Shown here piece by piece: positions 51,324 through 60,061 of a stretch of 64,000 bases of DNA. This DNA comes from G965227875 sp965227875 (lineage in GTDB: Bacteria; Pseudomonadota; Alphaproteobacteria; Rhizobiales; JAJFHC01): the NCBI GenBank assembly GCA_965227875.1, contig OZ245783.1, positions 3,224,001 through 3,288,000 on the forward strand, in the 5' to 3' direction. The stretch's first letter is position 1, and the number at the start of each line of letters is the position of its first letter. The notes below the pieces were generated by a model, which saw only the letters and a program-made list of their open reading frames with translations, was not told the DNA's origin and did no database searches. The position numbers and the translations under genes are program-made.

Positions 51324-53651
51324 TCAGTTCGCCTGCGCCCTCGCTTCGGAGGTGCGCCGGCGCGGCGGTTTCAGGCCTTCCTTGGGAAGCAGGATCGTCA
51401 CCGTCGTGCCTTCGCCTTCGGTGCTCTCGATATGCAGCAGGCCGCCATGCAGTTCGACCAGTGAGCGCGAGATCGCCAGTCCGAGGCCGCTGCCGCTGCG
51501 CGACTTGGTGAACTGGTTCTCGACCTGCTCGAACGGGCGGCCGAGCTTTTCGATGTCCGCCTTGGGGATGCCGATGCCCGTGTCGCGGATCGCGATGCCG
51601 ACCTGACGCTCGTCGCCCTTGGCCTCCACCGTCACGCTCCCGCTCGCCGGCGTGAACTTCACCGCATTGCTCATCAGGTTGAGGATCACCTGTTTCAGCG
51701 ACCTGGCGTCGACCCGTGCGGTCAGTTCGGGGTCGACCGCGTTGGTGATCTCGATCTGCTCTTCGGAGGCCCGCGGTCCGACGATGCGGATGCAGTCCTC
51801 GACGATCCGCGACAGTGCCGTTGCCTGCAGATCCAGGGTCACCCGTCCGGCCTCGATCTTGGACATGTCCAGGATGTCGTTGATGACGTCGAGCAGGTAC
51901 TGGCCGCTCTTGTTGATGTCGCGGGAATACTCGAAATACTTCTCGGAGCCCATGGGGCCGAAGAGCTCCGACTGCATGACCTCGGAAAAGCCGATGATCG
52001 CGTTCAGCGGCGTGCGCAGTTCGTGGCTCATGTTGGCCAGGAATTCCGACTTGGACCGGTTCGCGGACTCCGCGCGGGTCTTCTCCATCGAATATTTCTC
52101 GGCGAGGTCGACAAGCTGCTGGGCCTGGCGCTCGAGCGTCGCGCGCGAGCCCTGGAGGTCGCGCACCGTGTCCATCAGCTCGCGTTCGCTGTCCATCAGG
52201 CGCTCTTCGTGGTTCTTGAGCGAGGTGATGTCCGTGCCGACGCTCACGAAGCCGCCATCCTTGGTCCTGCGTTCGTTGATGTGCAGCCAGCGCCCGTCCT
52301 CCAGCTGCACCTCGAAGGTGGACCCGGCATCCGCGTCGTCCTCGCTCATGGAAATGCGGGTGCGCACCACCGGTTCCTTGGCGCTGCGGACCACATCGTC
52401 ATAGCGCGTGCCGGCCGCCACGACGCTTGCCGGCAGGTTGTGGAACTGCTGGTACTTGCTGTTGCACATCACCATGCGGTTGTCGTTGTCCCACAGGACG
52501 AAGGCTTCGGAAATCGTCTCGATGGCGTCGCGCAGCCGCATGTCCGCTTCGGCCGTGCGCGCATCCGCAAGCTTCTTTTCCGTGATGTCGATGGCGATGC
52601 CGACGAGGTGAGGGGCATGGTCCCCCGGCGCGAAGGTGAGTTCGCCCCGCGCCCGAAGCCAGACCCAGTGACCGTCCTCGTGGCGCAGCCGCAGTTCCTT
52701 GTCGAACGCGGTTTCCTTGTTTCGGATCATGGTCTCGATCAGGCGATCCAGGTCCTGGTCGTTGGGATGCAGCCGGTCGGAAAGATCGCCGTAGGACAAC
52801 AGGCCATGCCGCTGGCCCAGGCCCAGCATGTCGAACATCGACCGGGTCCAGAAGATATGCCCGCGCGAGATGTCCCAGTCCCACAGGCCGCAGCGGCCGC
52901 GGTCGAGCGCCTTGTCGAGACGCGTCGTGGCGACAAGCAGGGTGTCGTCCGAATCGTTGGCCCGGGTGGCCTCCCAGTAGAACGCCGCGGTGATCAGCAG
53001 GATGACCAGCCCCGTCGCCAGGAAAAGGCTGCAATAGACGGTGGCATCGCGCGTCCAGCGGTCGAGGATGGCGCCGGTGGGGTGGATGATGGCGACCTGT
53101 CCCGGGTGGCGTCCGAGAGCACGGACGGTGGCGATCGCGTCCGAACCGTCCGGCAGGCTCACCCGGTGGATCCCCGACGTGGCGTCACGCAGGACTTCGC
53201 CGGGCAGGATGTCGATCAGGCGCAGGCCCGCATAGGGGGACGAGGCCGGTGCGGCCGCCGAGACATATCCTGCCGCGTCGGTGGCCAGCACAATTCGACC
53301 GTCGTCGGGCGACGTGACGGGAAGCGCCTCGGTAAGGTCGCGCGCGGACGGGTCCGTGGGGATGAGGCCGTCGCCCAGACCGGCGGAAAGCCTCTGGGCG
53401 AGGCTGACGGCGGCGATGTCGGCGACCAGCCGGGTCTGCTCGGCCGCATCGCGCATGGTCTCCTGACGCCGGGCATAGAGATGCAGGATGAGGGCGGTGG
53501 CGAGGCTGATGAGGAAAATGATGACGAGCGCGCGGATCAGCCGGCGCAGGGTCGGCTCCGAAAGCGTGATCTTCTTGTAGATGGCGACAGATGCCGGCAG
53601 ACCCGCCGTCCGGGCTTGCGAGAACAGTTCACCCAACTGTGTGCGCGCCAA
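51324..53651 (-). CDS. pleC: PAS-domain histidine kinase, PleC-like
   Basis: A 775-residue membrane kinase: helices ~36-58 and ~206-226 flank a periplasmic region of ~145 residues; two to three PAS domains follow at ~235-490 (DRGRCGLWDWDISRGHIFW, VGIAIDITEKK, ISEAFVLWDNDNRMVMCNSK). HisKA carries H543 in LANMSHELRTPLNAIIGFSE and the phrase FGPMGSEKYFEYSRDI, which is typical of PleC. The ATPase domain has NLMSNAVKFTP and GSGLGLAISRSLVELHGG. PleC acts on DivK and opposes DivJ at the cell poles. The place near glnE and pepN fits S. meliloti pleC as I recall it. Confidence 0.75.
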   Translation of the reverse strand: MARTQLGELFSQARTAGLPASVAIYKKITLSEPTLRRLIRALVIIFLISLATALILHLYARRQETMRDAAEQTRLVADIAAVSLAQRLSAGLGDGLIPTDPSARDLTEALPVTSPDDGRIVLATDAAGYVSAAAPASSPYAGLRLIDILPGEVLRDATSGIHRVSLPDGSDAIATVRALGRHPGQVAIIHPTGAILDRWTRDATVYCSLFLATGLVILLITAAFYWEATRANDSDDTLLVATTRLDKALDRGRCGLWDWDISRGHIFWTRSMFDMLGLGQRHGLLSYGDLSDRLHPNDQDLDRLIETMIRNKETAFDKELRLRHEDGHWVWLRARGELTFAPGDHAPHLVGIAIDITEKKLADARTAEADMRLRDAIETISEAFVLWDNDNRMVMCNSKYQQFHNLPASVVAAGTRYDDVVRSAKEPVVRTRISMSEDDADAGSTFEVQLEDGRWLHINERRTKDGGFVSVGTDITSLKNHEERLMDSERELMDTVRDLQGSRATLERQAQQLVDLAEKYSMEKTRAESANRSKSEFLANMSHELRTPLNAIIGFSEVMQSELFGPMGSEKYFEYSRDINKSGQYLLDVINDILDMSKIEAGRVTLDLQATALSRIVEDCIRIVGPRASEEQIEITNAVDPELTARVDARSLKQVILNLMSNAVKFTPASGSVTVEAKGDERQVGIAIRDTGIGIPKADIEKLGRPFEQVENQFTKSRSGSGLGLAISRSLVELHGGLLHIESTEGEGTTVTILLPKEGLKPPRRRTSEARAQAN

Positions 53652-53976
53652 CGTCCTGGTCCCTTGTCAATAACGCGGTTAATCGCCGAATCGGTACGCA
53701 ACACACTTGCGACATTCGAAGGCGCCACAGGATACGCCTGTACGGAACGAAACCGTACGGCCCCATTCGGTCAGTCGGTGCAGCTTGCCCCATGAACGGA
53801 CCGGCCCCGATTCCTCTCTCCACACCGGAAAAAGTCTTCGCGCCGGGCCTCGCTCAGCCCTCGAATCATGTCCTATTGATTCGAAAAACGGCTGGCTTGT
53901 CCAGTAACAAGGCGGGGCCGAAAACCGACCGGCCGGACTAAGACATGCTAGCTGACTGATTTGACTCCGGAAATCG
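53652..53976 (-). other. Non-coding gap between pepN and the PleC-like kinase gene
   Basis: These 325 bases separate two minus-strand genes. They hold an eight-base inverted repeat, TCGAATCA (53861-53868) with TGATTCGA (53877-53884), whose arms include GANTC sites (the CcrM methylation sequence of this order), and GTACGG/CCGTAC near 53738-53756. The region must contain the kinase promoter and the pepN 3' end. No T-run terminator was found. Confidence 0.4.
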
Positions 53977-56622
53977 TTACTGAAGCGTTTTGGTTATTAT
54001 TTCGTAAGTATCTCCGGAAAGGCCGGATGCCGCTTGAATGCGTTTCAATTGGGCTTCGGCCATGGCGCGGCGGCCCGATTCGAGCGCCCTCCAACTGCGG
54101 AACGCGCCGGCCAGCCGTGCCGCCACCTGGGGGTTGCGGCCGTCGAGTTCGAGCACCACATCGGCCACCAGTCTGAACCCCTCTCCGTCGGCGCGATTGA
54201 AGCCGGCCGGGTTGGACGAAGCCAGCGTTCCGATGAGGGCGCGCATCTTGTTCGGGTTGGTCAGCGTGAAGGCCGGATGGGACATCGTTTCGCGGACATG
54301 CTCGACGACGGTCGCTTCGGGGCCCAGCGCATTCAGCGACAGCCACTTGTCGAGGACCAGGTGGTCTCCGGTCCAGGCGTCGTGGAATTCCCCGAGCGCC
54401 CGGTCCCGTTCGGCTGAATCCGTCGAGGCGAGCACCTGAAGACCGGCCATGCGGTCGGTCATGTTGCCCGCCTGCTCGAAATGCGCGTAGGCGCGGCCGA
54501 TTCCGCCGGGCAGTAGGGCGAGATATCCGAGCACCAGGTTGCGCAGGGCGCGCCTTCCTGCTGCCGCCGCGTCGGGTGAATAGGGTTCTTCCGAGCGCGT
54601 CTCCTCGTAGACGCGGGAAAGGTCCTTTTCGAGCTGGACCGCGAGGGAAGCGCGCAGGTGTTCACGAGCCGCATGGATCGCGGTCGGGTCGACGTCGCGG
54701 CCGATTTCGCGGGCGAGATCGGATTCGCCGGGCAGGGTCAGGATCTGGGCGACGAATGCGGGTTCCAGGTCCGGGTCGCCGAGGATGTGGCGCACGGCCT
54801 CGGCGAAGCGGGCGCCCTTGCGCGGTTTTTCACCGTTTCTCACCGCCTTCGTCATGCCGAGCAGAAGGTCGGTCGCATAGCTCTGGGCGGCTTCCCAGCG
54901 GTTGAAGGGATCGCTGTCGTGGGACACGAGAAACAGGAGGTCGTCTTCCCGCTGCTGGGTGTTGAGGCGGATCGGGCTCGAAAAACCGCGATTGATCGAC
55001 AGCACAGGGCGGCTCGTTACGCCTTCGAAACGAAATGTCTGTTCCCGGTCGGTCAGTTCGATGACGTCCGCCGGCGCGTTCTTGCCAGCCGGCATGCGGA
55101 CATCCATGTCCCTGCCGTCGGTGTCGACAAGACCGACGGCAAGAGGGATGTGAACCGGTTCCTTGGTGGACTGGCCGGGCGAGGGGGGCGTCATCTGCGT
55201 GAGCGAAAGCTCGAGAGCATTCTGGGCCGCGTTGTAGCGGCTGGAAACCGTGACCTCCGGTGTACCGGCCTGGGAGTACCAGCGGCGGAACAGTGTCAGG
55301 TCGCGTCCTCCGGCGTCTTCCATGCAGCGCACGAAATCCTCGACCGTCGCCGCCTCGCCGTCATGGCGCTCGAAATAGAGATCCATGGCGCTGCGGAATT
55401 TCTCGGGACCGAGAAGCGTGTGCATCATGCGCACGAGTTCCGCGCCCTTCTCGTAGACGGTGGCCGTATAGAAATTGTTGATCTCCATGTAGGAGTCGGG
55501 CCGGACGGGATGCGCAAGCGGGCCTGCGTCCTCGGGGAACTGGTGGCTGCGCAACAGGCGCACGTCGGCGATCCGCTTGACCGCGCGCGACCTCATGTCG
55601 GAAGAGAACTCCTGGTCCCGGAAGACCGTCAGCCCTTCCTTGAGGCAGAGCTGGAACCAGTCCCGGCAGGTGATGCGGTTGCCGGTCCAGTTATGGAAAT
55701 ACTCGTGCGCGATGATCGCCTCGATATTGGCGTAGTCGGCGTCGGTGGCCGTGTCGGGGCGCGCCAGGACGTACTTGTCGTTGAAGATGTTGAGGCCCTT
55801 GTTCTCCATGGCCCCCATGTTGAAGTCGCTGACGGCGACGATCATGAAGATGTCGAGATCGTATTCCCTTCCGAACCGCTCCTCGTCCCAGCGCATGGAC
55901 CGCTTGAGCGCGTCGAGCGCGTAGTCGCAGCGGTCTTCCTTGCCGTGCTCGACGTAGATCCTGAGGTCGACTTCGCGTCCGGATGCGGTCGTGAACGTGT
56001 CTTTGACGCAGGCAAGGTCGCCGCCCACGAGGGCGAAGAGGTAGGCGGGCTTGGGATGCGGGTCGTGCCAGATCGCGAAGTGCCGTTCGGTGCCCTCGAC
56101 CGCGCCGGTCTGCACGAGGTTGCCGTTCGACAGGAGGACAGGCGCCTGGGCCTGTCCCGCCTCGATCCGGACGGTGAACACGGCGAGCACGTCCGGCCGG
56201 TCGAGATAGTAGGTGATGCGCCGGAAGCCCTCCGCCTCGCACTGGGTGCAGTAATTGCCGCCGGACAGATACAGCCCCGAAAGCGCCGTGTTCGCGCTGG
56301 GATTGCATACCGTGTCGACGACGAGATCGAACTGCTTCTGCGGCACGTTCGGGATGGTCAGCGAGCTTTCGTCGACCGTGTATTCACCCTGCGCCAGGAG
56401 GATGCCGTTGATCTGCACGCCCTTGAGTTCGAGTTTTTCCCCGTCGAGGACGAGAGGCGCCCCCGTTTCCTTCGACGCCGGGTTGGGCCGCACCGACATC
56501 GTGGCGCGGACCCGTGTCGCCTCGCTGGCGAGGCGGAAATCGAGCATGATCTCGTCGATCAGGTAGGGGCTGGGCGTGTAGTCCTTGAGGTAGATGGTCT
56601 GCGGCGTATCGGTTCTCGACAT
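53977..56622 (-). CDS. pepN: Aminopeptidase N (M1 family)
   Basis: An 881-residue zinc aminopeptidase of the PepN type that removes N-terminal residues from peptides in the cytoplasm. The exopeptidase motif GAMEN is at 270-274; the zinc site HEYFH is at 306-310 with the third ligand E329, exactly 18 residues later (CLKEG). The N-terminal beta domain and the long C-terminal helical domain (DUF3458-type, with MTQMTPPSPGQSTKEP-like linker) are complete. Length is normal. It starts 145 bases from the stop of the next minus-strand gene. Confidence 0.96.
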   Translation of the reverse strand: MSRTDTPQTIYLKDYTPSPYLIDEIMLDFRLASEATRVRATMSVRPNPASKETGAPLVLDGEKLELKGVQINGILLAQGEYTVDESSLTIPNVPQKQFDLVVDTVCNPSANTALSGLYLSGGNYCTQCEAEGFRRITYYLDRPDVLAVFTVRIEAGQAQAPVLLSNGNLVQTGAVEGTERHFAIWHDPHPKPAYLFALVGGDLACVKDTFTTASGREVDLRIYVEHGKEDRCDYALDALKRSMRWDEERFGREYDLDIFMIVAVSDFNMGAMENKGLNIFNDKYVLARPDTATDADYANIEAIIAHEYFHNWTGNRITCRDWFQLCLKEGLTVFRDQEFSSDMRSRAVKRIADVRLLRSHQFPEDAGPLAHPVRPDSYMEINNFYTATVYEKGAELVRMMHTLLGPEKFRSAMDLYFERHDGEAATVEDFVRCMEDAGGRDLTLFRRWYSQAGTPEVTVSSRYNAAQNALELSLTQMTPPSPGQSTKEPVHIPLAVGLVDTDGRDMDVRMPAGKNAPADVIELTDREQTFRFEGVTSRPVLSINRGFSSPIRLNTQQREDDLLFLVSHDSDPFNRWEAAQSYATDLLLGMTKAVRNGEKPRKGARFAEAVRHILGDPDLEPAFVAQILTLPGESDLAREIGRDVDPTAIHAAREHLRASLAVQLEKDLSRVYEETRSEEPYSPDAAAAGRRALRNLVLGYLALLPGGIGRAYAHFEQAGNMTDRMAGLQVLASTDSAERDRALGEFHDAWTGDHLVLDKWLSLNALGPEATVVEHVRETMSHPAFTLTNPNKMRALIGTLASSNPAGFNRADGEGFRLVADVVLELDGRNPQVAARLAGAFRSWRALESGRRAMAEAQLKRIQAASGLSGDTYEIITKTLQ

Positions 56623-56767
56623 GTGTCCGGTTTCTCGTGGAGCGCGCTTGAGGCGGAGGCGTGGATGGAATTCGCCTCAATGTCTGGGAGAATCGGCGTC
56701 CGACTTCAAGCAAAAAGGCCCCGCGGTCCGCGAATGCGCCCCGGTGTGCCCGTGCCTACGGACGATG

Positions 56768-57295
56768 TCAGGATTCGATTTCCTTGAGCACGTTGCGCAC
56801 GCGCATCATCAGGTCCGCCAGCCGGTCCGATACGTTTTCCGGCGACTCCTCGGCATGATCGTGGATCTTGCGCAGCACGTCGACGCATTCGAGGGCGTTC
56901 GCGATGACCTTGGCCTGGAATTCGATGCGCAGGGGATCGAGATCGTACTCGGCCCCGGGCACCCGCCAGCCGCCCCAGTCGCGGTCGCCCGTCACGACGA
57001 CGGGATAGGTGCCTGGAAAGGGATGGTTGGCGCATTCGGCTTCGGAACGCCACTTGTTCTGGCCACGCACCAGGCGCCATTGCTCGGCTCCGCCGGTGAC
57101 ATCGCGCGTCGAGGCCACGTCCTCCGGAACCAGCTCGTCCGCCCCGAAATCACGGCCCATGCCGCAGTCATAGGTCACCTTGATCGGTTCTTCCACGCCC
57201 TTCGCCCATTGCGGGTTGACGCGTTCGACCTGCGCCCATGTGCCCACGGGTTTGACGTAAACACGCTGGTTCTTGTGAAAATAGGCCTTGGCCAT
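56768..57295 (-). CDS. Conserved hypothetical protein
   Basis: A 175-residue soluble protein beginning MAKAYFHKNQRVYVKPVGTW. It has tryptophan-rich phrases (EQWRLVRGQNKW, VTGDRDWGGWRVPGAEYDLD) and a terminal helical part (VLRKIHDHAEESPENVSDRL, LMMRVRNVLKEIE). It resembles a conserved hypothetical family of alphaproteobacteria without known role. The start at 57295 is supported by homologue-like N-terminus; the open frame back to 57583 lies in the divergent cobQ gene. It is divergent from cobQ by 151 bases. Confidence 0.75.
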   Translation of the reverse strand: MAKAYFHKNQRVYVKPVGTWAQVERVNPQWAKGVEEPIKVTYDCGMGRDFGADELVPEDVASTRDVTGGAEQWRLVRGQNKWRSEAECANHPFPGTYPVVVTGDRDWGGWRVPGAEYDLDPLRIEFQAKVIANALECVDVLRKIHDHAEESPENVSDRLADLMMRVRNVLKEIES

Positions 57296-57446
57296 GGTGT
57301 CCCAACTCAGGTAGCTGCGTGATCTCCGGCGGGCCTGCATCGGCCGTCGGCTCGCAGCATTATGCGGACATTTTCTTTCCCCGGAATTAACGCCGCCGGA
57401 TGGTTTGAAGGCTTTTCCCGTGCCGCCGTTCGGTTTATGGACAGCC

Positions 57447-58928
57447 ATGAACAACGCCAAGGTCCTGATGCTGCAGGGAACGGGGTCGGACGTCGGCAAG
57501 ACGGTCCTCGTGGCCGGGCTCTGCCGCCTGTTGACCCGCCGCGGCCACCGGGTCCGGCCGTTCAAGCCGCAGAACATGTCCAATAACGCCGCGGTTACCG
57601 CCGACGGCGGAGAGATCGGCCGCGGTCAGTGGCTTCAGGCGCTGGCCTGCGGCGTGCCGGCGAGCGTGCACATGAACCCGGTCCTGCTCAAGCCCCAGTC
57701 CGGATCAGGCGCACAGGTCATCGTCCAGGGACAGGTGTCCGGCGTGGCCGGTGCGCGCGACTACCAGACCATGAAGGCGGGTTTCCTCGATGCGGTGAAG
57801 GACAGCTTCGCGCGCCAGACCGCCGAGGCGGACGTCGTCGTGGTCGAAGGCGCGGGAAGCCCGGCGGAAATCAACCTTCGCGCCAACGACATCGCGAACA
57901 TGGGCTTCGCGTCGGCCGTCGGCGCACCGGTGGTGCTGGTGGGAGACATCGACCGCGGCGGGGTCATCGCGAGCCTTGTCGGCACCCACGCGATCCTCGA
58001 TCCCGCCGATCGCGACCGGGTCGCCGGGTACGTCATCAACAAGTTTCGCGGCGACGTGAGCCTGTTCGACGACGGGCTGATATCGATCGGCGAACACACG
58101 GGCTGGCCGTGTTTCGGTGTCGTGCCCTGGCTGGCTGCGGCCGGCCGCCTGCCGGCGGAGGACTCCGTGGTCCTCGACCGCTTCGTGTCTTCCGGCAAAC
58201 CCGGACCCGTGATCGCGGTGCCGCTGCTTGCCCGCATCGCCAATTTCGACGATTTCGCACCTCTCCAGGCCGAGCCCGGCATCGAGCTGGTTTTCGTCCG
58301 GCCGGGCGATCCGCTCCCCGCGGAAGCCGGTCTCGTCGTCCTGCCCGGCAGCAAGTCGACCCTGTCGGATTTGGCCTTTCTCAGGGCGAACGGATGGGAC
58401 GTCGACCTGGCGGCCCATGTCCGGCGCGGCGGGCGTGTGCTCGGCATCTGCGGGGGATACCAGATGCTCGGCCGGCGCGTCAGCGATCCGCAAGGGATCG
58501 AGGGCCCGCCGGGCGACGACGAAGGGCTCGGCCTGCTCGATGTCGAGACCGTGCTGGAGCCCCACAAGGTGGTGCGCGAAGTGCGTGCCGCGACAAGGCG
58601 GGGCGGCCTGGCTGTCGAAGGCTACGAGATACACATGGGCCGGACCGAGGGCCCCGATTGCGCCCGGCCCATGCTCGACATGCCGGACCGGCCGGACGGG
58701 GCGGTCTCGCCCGATGGCCTGGTGAGCGGCTGCTACATGCACGGGCTTTTCGAAGCCGACGCGTTCCGGCGGGCATATATCGCCGGTATGGGCGCGGGCG
58801 CCGACCAGGAATTCGACTATCGCCGGGGTGTGGAAACCGCCCTCGACGACCTCGCGGAAGGCCTCGAGAACGCACTCGACGTGGACGGCCTCCTCGATGC
58901 CGCCAGGCATCCGTCAGGTTTCGGTTGA
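57447..58928 (+). CDS. cobQ: Cobyric acid synthase CobQ
   Basis: A 493-residue enzyme that amidates four side chains of adenosylcobyrinic acid a,c-diamide using glutamine and ATP. N-terminal dethiobiotin-synthetase-like P-loop GTGSDVGKT (11-19), KPQNMSNNAAV, and a C-terminal GATase domain with nucleophile C335 in LGICGGYQML and a histidine near residue 431 in GCYMHGLFE. ATG 57447 matches homologue N-termini; ATG 57405 would add 14 atypical residues. It ends 35 bases before the cobalamin riboswitch region. Confidence 0.95.
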   Translation: MNNAKVLMLQGTGSDVGKTVLVAGLCRLLTRRGHRVRPFKPQNMSNNAAVTADGGEIGRGQWLQALACGVPASVHMNPVLLKPQSGSGAQVIVQGQVSGVAGARDYQTMKAGFLDAVKDSFARQTAEADVVVVEGAGSPAEINLRANDIANMGFASAVGAPVVLVGDIDRGGVIASLVGTHAILDPADRDRVAGYVINKFRGDVSLFDDGLISIGEHTGWPCFGVVPWLAAAGRLPAEDSVVLDRFVSSGKPGPVIAVPLLARIANFDDFAPLQAEPGIELVFVRPGDPLPAEAGLVVLPGSKSTLSDLAFLRANGWDVDLAAHVRRGGRVLGICGGYQMLGRRVSDPQGIEGPPGDDEGLGLLDVETVLEPHKVVREVRAATRRGGLAVEGYEIHMGRTEGPDCARPMLDMPDRPDGAVSPDGLVSGCYMHGLFEADAFRRAYIAGMGAGADQEFDYRRGVETALDDLAEGLENALDVDGLLDAARHPSGFG

Positions 58929-58962
58929 CAAGACCGGAGGGCGGTGGGTTACTCGGCGCGTG

Positions 58963-59163
58963 AATGGTTCCTCGAAGGGCCACAGGCCCGAGGATCAAAA
59001 GGGAATGCGGACGAGCCCGCCCGAAAGGCGGCGAAAACCGCAGCCGACCCCGCGACTGTAGGGCGGTGAGGCGACACCCGATATGCCACTGGATGGCCGG
59101 CGGAGTCCGGGATCCGGGAAGGCGGGTGAAGCCGGAGAGCCGCGAGCCAGGAGACCTGCCATT
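58963..59163 (+). promoter_or_regulatory. Cobalamin riboswitch
   Basis: An adenosylcobalamin-sensing leader of about 200 bases. The B12 box GCCAGGAGACCTGCC is at 59146-59160; upstream are AAAAGGGAATGCGG at ~58998 and GCAGCCGACCCCGCGACTGT at ~59040, both core elements. A UUCG-loop hairpin (GCCGT/ACGGC, 59169-59182) follows at once, and the ribosome-binding site GGAGG at 59203-59207 of a 51-codon frame lies just beyond, so control is probably by hiding that site when B12 is plentiful. It should govern the sORF-cobP-cobW-cobN transcript. Confidence 0.95.
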
Positions 59164-59212
59164 CAGGCGCCGTTTCGACGGCACTGGAATACCGGGCAAC
59201 GCGGAGGTTGTT

Positions 59213-59368
59213 ATGCTCGATTCAGGACAGACCGATCATGCCGCCGTGCGTGCGGCCATTCACGAATCAGGCCATCTCGAACGCCCGGATTTCAGCTGCG
59301 TCGGCCGGGTGGTGACTTGGCGGATGCCATGCCCCGTGTCGCGGCCGCACGCCGTGGCCGTTCGCTAG
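59213..59368 (+). CDS. Riboswitch-linked small protein, unrecognised
   Basis: A 51-residue frame starting MLDSGQTDHAAVRAAI and containing SGHLERPDFSCVGRVVTW and MPCPVSRPHAVAVR, with two cysteines and three histidines. GGAGG at 59203-59207 is five bases before the ATG, the best ribosome-binding site in this stretch, and it is the first coding frame after the cobalamin riboswitch. It may be a real small cobalt- or cobalamin-related protein or a leader peptide. I do not recognise a family and cannot exclude chance. It ends 151 bases before cobP. Confidence 0.5.
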   Translation: MLDSGQTDHAAVRAAIHESGHLERPDFSCVGRVVTWRMPCPVSRPHAVAVR

Positions 59369-59519
59369 CGGTATCCGGTATGGACAATCTCCTGCATGGT
59401 GCCGCGGCGGCGTCGCGAAAGTTCGCACACGGGGCTGGATGCCAAGTGGCTACGTGCACTGCGCGCCTGCCAATCGGTGACCGCGCAGTGGAACCTTCCC
59501 GGCGGGAGGTGCGCGCCTG

Positions 59520-60050
59520 ATGACCCGCCCGCTCATGCATGGGGTGACGCTCGTTCTGGGCGGTGCGCGGTCCGGCAAGACGGCATTTGCCGAAGGGCTG
59601 GTGCTCGACACCGGCGGCCCGGCCACATACCTGGCCACCGCCGAAGCCCGCGACGGGGAGATGGCAGACCGGATCGCCCGGCACAGGCACGACCGGGGCG
59701 ACCGATGGTCCACGGTCGAGGAACCGCTCGACCTCGTCGACGCCCTCCTGCCTGTGGTCAGCCGCGAGGGCGCGGTGCTCGTGGACTGTCTCACCCTTTG
59801 GGTCAGCAACCTCATGGCTGCGGACCGCGATGTCGACACGGAGTGCCGTCGGCTTGCGGACGCGGCGGCGGCGCTCGACGGCCGCGTGGTGATGGTATCG
59901 AACGAGGTCGGTCTCGGCATCGTTCCCGACAATCAGATGGCCCGGGCGTTTCGCGACCACGCGGGCCGGCTCCACCAGATGATCGCGGCTGCGGCGACGG
60001 ACGTCTATTTCCTCGCCGCCGGGCTGCCTCTCGCAATGAAACAGGGATAG
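59520..60050 (+). CDS. cobP: Adenosylcobinamide kinase/phosphate guanylyltransferase CobP
   Basis: A 176-residue CobP/CobU enzyme that phosphorylates adenosylcobinamide and activates it with GTP in the nucleotide-loop assembly of cobalamin. P-loop LGGARSGKT at 13-21, TYLATAEARDGEMADRIARH with the active-site histidine region at ~40-60, and the later VLVDCLTLWVSNLM and VSNEVGLGIVPDN. GGGAGG precedes ATG 59520. It is followed 11 bases later by cobW. Confidence 0.95.
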   Translation: MTRPLMHGVTLVLGGARSGKTAFAEGLVLDTGGPATYLATAEARDGEMADRIARHRHDRGDRWSTVEEPLDLVDALLPVVSREGAVLVDCLTLWVSNLMAADRDVDTECRRLADAAAALDGRVVMVSNEVGLGIVPDNQMARAFRDHAGRLHQMIAAAATDVYFLAAGLPLAMKQG

Positions 60051-60061
60051 GAAGAACCCCG

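Noticed and set aside
54658..56787. A 709-codon plus-strand frame opposite pepN
   Set aside because: Shadow frame; pepN on the minus strand has the complete zinc and GAMEN motifs.
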